15,826 nt of DNA, from NCBI GenBank assembly GCA_965602675.1, contig CBFCZO010000078.1, positions 1 through 15,826 of the forward strand, given 5' to 3'. The notes beneath the pieces are model-generated. The model was not told the DNA's origin. It worked only from the letters and a program-made list of their open reading frames with translations, and made no database searches. Source of the stretch: DATKUA01 sp965602675 (GTDB lineage Bacteria > Acidobacteriota > DATKUA01). This document shows, in pieces, positions 7,992-13,753 of the stretch (position 1 is its first letter; each line of letters opens with the position of its first letter). The position numbers were made by a program, and so were the translations under genes.

Positions 7992-8867
7992 TCACGACCG
8001 CCTTTCGCCGACAACAATCCGCTCGATACCCTGCAGATCGGTCACCGTGCGAAGGTGTTTCAGGGATTCCTGTCCGTTGACGATCTTCTCAATCGCACCA
8101 GCCTGGCCGGCACCGCACTCAAAATAAAACTTACCGCCGGGCGCGAGTATTACCGCAGCCTGCGGAATCAGCCGCCTGAATACCTCCAGTCCGGTCGGAC
8201 CGGCTAACAGGGCGCTGCGAGGTTCCGCCCTGATCACCTCGGGCGCGAGACTGGCTGCCTCGCCCAGGCTGATGTAAGGGGGGTTTGAAACGATAATATC
8301 GATCACACCCGCGCCGAGCTTCTCATTTACCGGCGCCAGCAGATCGCCGTGGAGCAATTCCACCTGCCCGCTTACGTTCAATCGCGAGACATTAATGGCC
8401 GCAACCTCGAGCGCACCATGGGCAAGATCAGTCCCGATAATCCGCGCTTTGGGATACTCAAGCGCGAGGATCACGGTCAGCACGCCGCTGCCTGCGCCAA
8501 CGTCGACTATTTTCAACCTGCCGTCCCTCCCGGGATAATCCCGCAGCACCTCCTCCACGATGTGCTCCGTCTCGGGTCGTGGAACGAGTGCGCGTGGATC
8601 CACATAGAATTCGCGCGACCAGAATTCCGCCCGGCGGGTAATATATTGCAGCGGTTCATGCCGCAGACGGCGGTTGACCAGGCCGGAGAACTGGGCCTGA
8701 AGATCCGGCGTTAACTTCTTGTTTCCGCGGCTTAACAGCTCTGCCATCTTGATATTCAGAAGATGCATCATCAGCAACTGAGCTGCCTTGCGGCCTTCCG
8801 CAATTCCCTGCTCTTCGAGATGTTTTGCCGCCGTCTCGACAGCTTCTGCGATCGTGGGATCTGCCAC
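7992..8867 (-). CDS. prmC: release-factor glutamine N5-methyltransferase
   Basis: SAM-dependent enzyme that methylates the glutamine of the GGQ motif in release factors RF1 and RF2. The 291 residues contain an N-terminal helical substrate-binding domain (about 1-80), PRPETE (97-102) in the linker, the SAM-binding DVGAGSG (122-128), and the diagnostic NPPY (195-198). I chose GTG at 8867, with GGGGG 6 bases upstream, which gives the normal family N-terminus. It sits 42 bases after prfA, whose product is its substrate, and 3 bases before murA. Another N5-methyltransferase such as the ribosomal L3 enzyme PrmB is possible in principle, but the operon with prfA argues strongly for PrmC. Confidence 0.96.
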   Translation of the reverse strand: MADPTIAEAVETAAKHLEEQGIAEGRKAAQLLMMHLLNIKMAELLSRGNKKLTPDLQAQFSGLVNRRLRHEPLQYITRRAEFWSREFYVDPRALVPRPETEHIVEEVLRDYPGRDGRLKIVDVGAGSGVLTVILALEYPKARIIGTDLAHGALEVAAINVSRLNVSGQVELLHGDLLAPVNEKLGAGVIDIIVSNPPYISLGEAASLAPEVIRAEPRSALLAGPTGLEVFRRLIPQAAVILAPGGKFYFECGAGQAGAIEKIVNGQESLKHLRTVTDLQGIERIVVGERRS

Positions 8868-8873
8868 TCAATA

Positions 8874-8878
8874 CCCCC
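8874..8878 (-). promoter_or_regulatory. Shine-Dalgarno (GGGGG) fixing the GTG start of prmC
   Basis: Five G on the minus strand, 6 bases before GTG at 8867. This is the third occurrence of this variant in the window. Confidence 0.6.
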
Positions 8879-8909
8879 TGTGTATTGTCTACCCGCTGAA
8901 GCGATGCCC

Positions 8910-9992
8910 TTAACCACCCAGCGTTTCGACCTCCTCCTTGAGTCTCTCGGCTTGGAAATGGGTGGAAAGAGCATCGATTATCTCGTCGAGCTTTCCTTCC
9001 ATCACCTCGGAAAGTTGGTGGATGGTTAGACCGATGCGATGATCGGTCACCCGATTTTGCGGGAAGTTGTAAGTGCGTATCTTCTCGCTCCTGTCGCCGG
9101 AACCTACCTGGCCGCGCCTGTCGGCCGCGATCGACTCCTGCTGCTCGCGCATCTTTATGTCGTACAGACGGCTCTTCAGCACTTTCAGCGCCTGGGCTTT
9201 GTTCTTGTGCTGCGACTTTTCATCCTGGCAAGACACCACGAGCCCCGTCGGCAGATGGGTAATGCGCACGGCTGAGTAAGTCGTGTTGACGCTCTGGCCG
9301 CCCGGCCCGGAGCTGCAGAAGCGATCAATGCGCAGGTCGGCTTCGCTGATCTCCACCTCCACATCGTCTGCCTCGGGAAGGACTGCGACCGTGACCGCGC
9401 TCGTGTGAATCCTGCCGCTGGCCTCGGTTTGAGGAACACGCTGCACGCGGTGGACGCCGCTCTCGTACTTCAGCCGGCTATAGGCGCCCTTGCCCTCGAC
9501 CAACGCCGTGACTTCCTTTATGCCGCCGACGCCGGTCTCGTGCGTGTCGGTTGTTCTTACTTTCCAGCCCATCAACTCGGCGAAGCGGCTGTACATCCTG
9601 AATATCTCCGCGGCAAAAAGGGCTGCTTCCTCGCCGCCCGTGCCGGCGCGGATTTCCAGCACGACGTTCTTCTCGTCGTTCGGATCCTTGGGAGACAGCA
9701 GAGTCCTGAGTTTTTCCATCAACTCATCGCGGCGGGCGCTCAGCTCATTTATCTCCTCTTGGGCGAGCTCCTTGAGGTCCTGGTCGCCCCCACCGTTTAG
9801 CAGCTCATTGGCTTCAGCCAGCTCGTGCTCGACCTTTCTAAGCTTGCGCGCGCTGTGCACTATCGGCTCCAGCTCGGCCATCTCCTTGGCGAGCATTCCG
9901 TAACGCGATCGATCCGGCGACGAGGCGGCGGCGCTGAGCTGCTCGGTAAGCTCTTCGTACTTCTTCTCGAGTTCTTTCAGTTTCTCAAGCAT
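8910..9992 (-). CDS. prfA: peptide chain release factor 1
   Basis: Release factor that reads UAA and UAG and triggers hydrolysis of the finished peptide. The 360 residues equal the E. coli length. The stop-codon recognition tripeptide is PQT (187-189) in HRVQRVPQTEASGRIHTS, the PxT form of RF1 as opposed to SPF of RF2. The catalytic loop SSGPGGQSVNTT carries GGQ (231-233), whose Gln is the PrmC target. RAGTGGEEAALF (115-126) is also typical. I chose ATG at 9992: GGA lies 7 bases upstream, whereas the in-frame TTG at 9998 would sit too close to it. Its 183-base upstream gap could carry its own leader. It is followed by prmC. Confidence 0.97.
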   Translation of the reverse strand: MLEKLKELEKKYEELTEQLSAAASSPDRSRYGMLAKEMAELEPIVHSARKLRKVEHELAEANELLNGGGDQDLKELAQEEINELSARRDELMEKLRTLLSPKDPNDEKNVVLEIRAGTGGEEAALFAAEIFRMYSRFAELMGWKVRTTDTHETGVGGIKEVTALVEGKGAYSRLKYESGVHRVQRVPQTEASGRIHTSAVTVAVLPEADDVEVEISEADLRIDRFCSSGPGGQSVNTTYSAVRITHLPTGLVVSCQDEKSQHKNKAQALKVLKSRLYDIKMREQQESIAADRRGQVGSGDRSEKIRTYNFPQNRVTDHRIGLTIHQLSEVMEGKLDEIIDALSTHFQAERLKEEVETLGG

Positions 9993-10175
9993 CTGCAAAT
10001 CCGATCAATCCCAATGATAACGCAGTAAAAACAGATTTCTCGCAAAATTCTCTTACAGCACGCCCGCCCCGACACCGCAAAAGCCGCAAAGCGAGAAAGA
10101 TTCGCGCTCTGTTGATAAATCCTCAGTAATTATCGGATGTAAATACCCGCGGCACAAGTGAGGCGGCCCAAACCG
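9993..10175 (-). other. gene-free leader between the DUF1385 gene and prfA
   Basis: The longest non-coding stretch in the window. A perfect 8-base inverted repeat, TTTCTCGC and GCGAGAAA on the minus strand (10098-10091 and 10043-10036), encloses 47 bases and is followed 4 bases later by five T. TTTGCGG is repeated twice near 10070-10092. A weak promoter-like pair TTGTGC (10157-10152), 17 bases, GATAAT (10134-10129) is also present. GGCGGC/GCCGCC can pair across the end of the upstream gene. None of these is strong by itself, and an 8-base repeat is not very unlikely by chance in this length. Confidence 0.3.
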
Positions 10176-11180
10176 CTAGGTGCCGCCGCTCAGCAGGGAC
10201 TGTTCCATTTCCGGAGGGATGGGGCTGCCGCCGAACTGCTGTTCCAGGTCTCTCACCTCGTTCAGAGCCAGAACCGCGACCTCGAGCTGGCTGTCATCCG
10301 GCTTCCGCGCCGTAAGCCGCTGAAGCCAAATCCCCGGGGCACTGAGAAAGGTGAATAGTCCTCCCTTGCGAAGCTTCGATGTCAGCTTGAGTAGCTCGTA
10401 CGATACACCGGCGATAACCGGAATCAGGGGCGTGCGGATCAGCAGCTTGACCCAAAAACTCTCCTTCGTCGGTGTGAAGGAAAAAACCAGGATTGCCACC
10501 AGCATCACCAGCAACAGAAAACTGGTGCCGCAGCGGGGGTGGTAAGGGCTGTGCTCCCGCGCCGCCTGCACCGACACCTTTTCATCGAGCCCGACCGCTT
10601 CGCTCGCGTACACCGACATGTGCTCCGCGCCGTGATACTGGAAAACACGCTTGATATCGGGCAGCAACGATATGAGCAGTATATATGCGAGGAAAATCGC
10701 CACCCTGAACAGCCCGTCCATCGAGTTGTAAAAAATCGGATTCTCGAGCGAGGGCAGCAGCATCTTCATAAGATCAGTCAACCAGAGGGGAAGAAAAACA
10801 ACCAGCAGGAATGCAAACGCGAAAGCTATCAACATCATCAGGCCGATGGACCACTTAGAGAGCTCCCCCTTCCCCTTGGCCTTGCGCTTGACTTCGCCCT
10901 TTTTCTCGTCCTCTTCCTCGCTCAGCACGGCTGCGGAGAAATTCAACGCGCTGATGCCGATCATCAGAGTCTGACCGAGAAGAACGACGCCGCGGATAAA
11001 CGGCAAACCGAGCAGCCGATGGCGTTTGGTCACGTTGGGCTGATGGCTGCGCCGCAGCACCACGTCCCCGTTCTGCTTGCGCACCGCCACCGTATAGTAA
11101 TTGGGAGAGCGCATAAGAACGCCCTCAATTACCGCCTGGCCGCCCAGCAGGAAATCCTGGTTGTTGCTTTCACGCGGCAT
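10176..11180 (-). CDS. DUF1385 (YqhQ-family) integral membrane protein
   Basis: A 334-residue inner-membrane protein of the DUF1385 family (B. subtilis YqhQ); biochemical role not established. The family signature GGQAVIEGVLMRSP (13-26) is at the N-terminus. FQYHGAEHMSVYASE (about 180-194) and HPRCGTSF (214-221) are the conserved polar motifs. Hydrophobic segments lie near 55-77, 110-134, 158-176, 218-236 and 246-264, with a charged stretch EEEDEKKGEVKRKAKGKGE (88-106) between the first two. I chose ATG at 11180, with GGG 5 bases upstream; a GTG at 11189 would add three residues and has no visible ribosome-binding site. It lies between rpmE and prfA, an order seen in several deep bacterial lineages. 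The conserved His, Glu and Cys suggest metal binding, which is inference. Confidence 0.92.
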   Translation of the reverse strand: MPRESNNQDFLLGGQAVIEGVLMRSPNYYTVAVRKQNGDVVLRRSHQPNVTKRHRLLGLPFIRGVVLLGQTLMIGISALNFSAAVLSEEEDEKKGEVKRKAKGKGELSKWSIGLMMLIAFAFAFLLVVFLPLWLTDLMKMLLPSLENPIFYNSMDGLFRVAIFLAYILLISLLPDIKRVFQYHGAEHMSVYASEAVGLDEKVSVQAAREHSPYHPRCGTSFLLLVMLVAILVFSFTPTKESFWVKLLIRTPLIPVIAGVSYELLKLTSKLRKGGLFTFLSAPGIWLQRLTARKPDDSQLEVAVLALNEVRDLEQQFGGSPIPPEMEQSLLSGGT

Positions 11181-11216
11181 GTCGCCCACTGATTGAGTGT
11201 TAAAAGAATGAAAAGA

Positions 11217-11462
11217 CTAACGGCGCTTGCGCGTCTTCTTCTCCGCCGCTTCCTTGGCCGCCTGGGTCTTCGCCTTGCGGCGCTCGAAGCGGTCGACCAT
11301 CCCGGCGCTGTCCACGAGCTTTTGCTTGCCGGTAAAGAAGGGATGGCAACTGGAGCAGATTTCAAGCTTGATCTCCGACTTCACGGAGCGGGTCTTGAAG
11401 GTGTTCCCGCAGGCGCAGGTCACCGTGGCTTCCACGTACTTTGGATGTATATCAGCCTTCAT
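11217..11462 (-). CDS. rpmE: 50S ribosomal protein L31, zinc-binding (C+) type
   Basis: An 81-residue ribosomal protein of the large subunit. It begins MKADIHPKY and has all four zinc-ligand cysteines of the C+ type: C16 and C18 in CACG, C36 and C39 in CSSC, followed by the family hallmark HPFFTGKQKLVD. The C-terminal tail (about 57-81) is longer than in B. subtilis and very basic (RFERRKAKT to KKTRKRR), suited to binding rRNA. The ATG has AGGA upstream and a strong promoter about 50 bases away. As a C+ paralogue it should be the zinc-replete form; no C- paralogue is present in the window. It leads the rpmE - DUF1385 - prfA - prmC - murA group. Confidence 0.97.
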   Translation of the reverse strand: MKADIHPKYVEATVTCACGNTFKTRSVKSEIKLEICSSCHPFFTGKQKLVDSAGMVDRFERRKAKTQAAKEAAEKKTRKRR

Positions 11463-11506
11463 CTCAAATGCTTCCTTTCAGACTTACTATCCGCAACGGA
11501 CCGCAG

Positions 11507-11535
11507 AGTATAAGTTAATCGCCCTCGTGTGGCAA
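11507..11535 (-). promoter_or_regulatory. sigma70-type promoter for rpmE and downstream genes
   Basis: On the minus strand, -35 TTGCCA (11535-11530) and -10 TATACT (11512-11507) are exactly 17 bases apart, each five of six to consensus. Transcription would start near 11500, giving a leader of about 38 bases with a tiny TCCG/CGGA hairpin at 11490-11500. The site sits in the 81-base gap after the GWxTD gene. The -10 hexamer is identical to that before the M14 peptidase. Confidence 0.6.
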
Positions 11536-11543
11536 GACCTGAT

Positions 11544-13217
11544 TTATTGCGTTCTGTGCGCCGGCTTGGGCACCGCGGGAATGTTCCAGTCGGCAACGAT
11601 ATCGAATTCCACTGACGTCCGCACAATCGGCGGAGAGACATCGGAGGCGATTATCCTCAGACTATAGTGACCCTCGGGAAGCCTGCCGGTGTTTATTCTA
11701 ATCGGGCCGGAAACTGTCCCCCTCGCCGGCATATCCTGCCTATCGAGCCTCTCGTTTGCCTGCCAGAGCACGCGCCCCATCGAAATCACTTCAAATCGCA
11801 CGGTGACGTCGGCCACTCGCTGCCTCTGGGTTAAATAAAGCTGGTAGAAAATCTCGCAGTCCTCGCCATGCAGAACCGCTCGGGCTACATTAGGCGAGTA
11901 ATGCATGCCGCCGAATTCGTAAGCATGGGGCCCTTCGCCGTTAATCCCCTGGGCGTCCCGCCTGCTCTGCACCAGCATCACCGGGCCGAATCTCATCCTC
12001 CGTGCCGCGGCAGCCGGCATCTCCACCTGCTCCGTTATCTCGAAATAACGCCTGTCAACGGGATTGCGGATCGTCAACACAACGTTGTAGCGGCCTTGCC
12101 CGAGATCCATCATCCCTTGATAAGCTACGGCGGCTGCCCCACCCCGCCCGAGCTCGACGTGGTCAAAGCTGGCTGAGACAGTCTCGGTCAACTGCCCGGC
12201 GATTTGACCGTTTTCGCCACGCGCGACAGCTTCCACATGCATTACGGAATAACAGCGGCCACGATAACTGGACATCGAGACATTCTTGTTGTCGACCACG
12301 AAGGCGAAATAGAGCCTTGGCACGCCCGCATCGTCGCGGAACGCATCAAAACTGTAATACCCGCCGAACTCCGAACGAATCCAGGAATTCGCGCGGGTCG
12401 CCGGCGAACGACCCCCCATTAATTCCTTCAACTTATGCAACATCACTCGTTGGCGGTAGTTGCGGCTGTTAAGCACCATGTTGAGGACCTTTTTGCTGGC
12501 TGTGGTGCGTTTGGCCAGCGCTCGCCTAAGCTCGGCCTTGTTGTTCATCATCACCGGGCTGTGTTCTCGCGGTAAGAGGCTAAGAGATAATTGCCCCAGC
12601 TGTGGATCGATATGAAGCAGCGCGTCAAGGGCGTATTCGTTCTTCTCAGCGGATGTCAGCTTGCCGCCGCCGCCAGAGATGAGGTCGGAAGGATTGTAAG
12701 TAGTCGGATTGTACACCCTGTAGACTTTGCCGGATGGCTTGAAAAAAACCACGAAAAAGTAGTAGTTGATACCGCAGCTCTTGTCGGGCGGGTAATACCA
12801 GGCTTGAATCGGTCCGTTCAGTTTGGAATCGCTGAATGTCAGGATTTTCAGTGGTTCGCCCAGCAGTATATAAACCTCTCCCATGGTGGCCTGCAGACTC
12901 AACCTGTTCCGGACATCGAATTTCTGCAGCGCGCGGGCAAGGCGCCGGTAGTGCTCGCCCTTGAATTCATTGATCAGGGTGCCGGGTGTCGGGTCCCGCA
13001 AATCCCAGAATGCTTTGAGGAAACGCTGCCGATCAGAGTTGCTCTTCAAGGAAAGAAAAAACTCACGTTCTGCATCCGATATGATGTAAGCAACATCCTC
13101 TTGCAGCCACTTGGTATAGTCGACTTGAACAGCGACAGCGCTGAACGAGAATACCAGAAGGAACAATGCCGAAAACATGACGGATAAATACCCTGTTTGC
13201 CCTGCAATACCTGACAT
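11544..13217 (-). CDS. exported GWxTD-domain protein
   Basis: A 557-residue exported protein with a hydrophobic signal segment (about 13-30) and then VDYTKWLQEDVAYIISDAER (32-51), FWDLRDPTPGT (70-80) and NEFKGEHYRRL (83-93), which I recognise as the opening of the GWxTD domain of Acidobacteria and related phyla. The later AWYYPPD and YYFFVVFFKPSGKVYRVY (about 139-168) also fit. The namesake GWxTD stretch before the YIllGpP motif is altered to SLQATMGEVYILLGEP (106-121). The C-terminal half is probably beta-rich. Function is unknown; an envelope role is inferred from export. The start is uncertain: ATG at 13217 or 13178, or GTG at 13244 which would add KR before the signal segment; none has a well-spaced ribosome-binding site. 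It is followed by the rpmE promoter. Confidence 0.82.
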   Translation of the reverse strand: MSGIAGQTGYLSVMFSALFLLVFSFSAVAVQVDYTKWLQEDVAYIISDAEREFFLSLKSNSDRQRFLKAFWDLRDPTPGTLINEFKGEHYRRLARALQKFDVRNRLSLQATMGEVYILLGEPLKILTFSDSKLNGPIQAWYYPPDKSCGINYYFFVVFFKPSGKVYRVYNPTTYNPSDLISGGGGKLTSAEKNEYALDALLHIDPQLGQLSLSLLPREHSPVMMNNKAELRRALAKRTTASKKVLNMVLNSRNYRQRVMLHKLKELMGGRSPATRANSWIRSEFGGYYSFDAFRDDAGVPRLYFAFVVDNKNVSMSSYRGRCYSVMHVEAVARGENGQIAGQLTETVSASFDHVELGRGGAAAVAYQGMMDLGQGRYNVVLTIRNPVDRRYFEITEQVEMPAAAARRMRFGPVMLVQSRRDAQGINGEGPHAYEFGGMHYSPNVARAVLHGEDCEIFYQLYLTQRQRVADVTVRFEVISMGRVLWQANERLDRQDMPARGTVSGPIRINTGRLPEGHYSLRIIASDVSPPIVRTSVEFDIVADWNIPAVPKPAHRTQ

Positions 13218-13218
13218 T

Positions 13219-13262
13219 AATAATATTATTCTCTTATCCTGCACCCGTGACGTGCCGGTGCA
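13219..13262 (-). repeat. inverted repeats in the GWxTD gene leader
   Basis: TGCACC (13240-13245) and GGTGCA (13257-13262) form a perfect six-base stem with an 11-base loop. A perfect 12-base palindrome, AATAATATTATT (13219-13230), ends one base before the chosen ATG. They may be a protein-binding site or RNA structure, but chance cannot be excluded. The rest of the 164-base gap to the upstream gene shows no convincing promoter. Confidence 0.3.
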
Positions 13263-13381
13263 CACACTCGTACCGACAAGCCAACTATATTTGAAACGGG
13301 TCGAAGGTGCTGTAATCGCGGCAACAAACCGCTCATGGCCGGATGCTGGTCCCCCCACCCGTTCAACCCCCTGTCATCTTC

Positions 13382-13681
13382 TCATTTCTCACTGTACTCG
13401 GCATCTGTCGTCAGCAAGTCTTTTATCTCCCCCGGCGCTTTTTGCAGGGCGTCGAGCACAAGGTCAAGCCCCGGCATCAAATCCATTTCGGAGGATTCCA
13501 CGAAGCGCCGCAGCAGGTCCGGCTCGACATAAACCAGGTCGGAGCGGACTGTATAAATAAACGAATCGCAGATCGAACCGTTCTTAAGAAAACGCGCCAC
13601 CTGGTTCAGCCTTATCCTCCCCACCTCCGTGCGGAGAAACTCTCTGACCTTGTGCTCCCGTATCTCGATAATCTCGCCCAT
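13382..13681 (-). CDS. small hypothetical protein between valS and the GWxTD gene
   Basis: A 99-residue protein that I do not recognise. It begins MGEIIEIREHKVREFL and is mostly predicted helical and charged, with no signal peptide or membrane segment. RIRLNQVARFLKNGSICDSF (about 22-41) could be a small DNA- or RNA-binding-like helical unit, then RSDLVYVEPDLLRRFVESSE, and an acidic tail ending TTDAEYSEK. I chose ATG at 13681 with GAG 7 bases upstream; a GTG at 13708 would add nine residues (VSHPSLRRS) and leave 45 bases to valS. The alternating charged and hydrophobic pattern and the absence of any other open gene in this gap favour real coding. Its neighbours do not suggest a function. Confidence 0.6.
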   Translation of the reverse strand: MGEIIEIREHKVREFLRTEVGRIRLNQVARFLKNGSICDSFIYTVRSDLVYVEPDLLRRFVESSEMDLMPGLDLVLDALQKAPGEIKDLLTTDAEYSEK

Positions 13682-13727
13682 CGACCGTCTCAGTGAAGGA
13701 TGCGACACAAGCGCCGATCCGTGCGTG

Positions 13728-13750
13728 CCCGCATATTTCGCTATGCCGGG
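13728..13750 (-). terminator. hairpin directly after the valS stop, no U-run
   Basis: Three bases after the valS stop the minus-strand RNA can pair CCC-(G)-GCATA with TATGC-GGG around a GCGAAA loop: eight pairs with one bulged G. No run of T follows, so it is not a classical intrinsic terminator. It may protect the valS 3' end or reduce read-through into the small downstream gene. Confidence 0.35.
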
Positions 13751-13753
13751 ACG

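Noticed and set aside
9993..10175. Possible tRNA or other structured RNA gene in the prfA leader
   Set aside because: I could not find a cloverleaf, T-loop signature or other known RNA motif.
10539..11192. Plus-strand open frame of 217 codons opposite the DUF1385 gene
   Set aside because: The minus strand encodes a well-recognised membrane protein; the plus translation is His- and Gln-rich, as expected from reversed hydrophobic codons.
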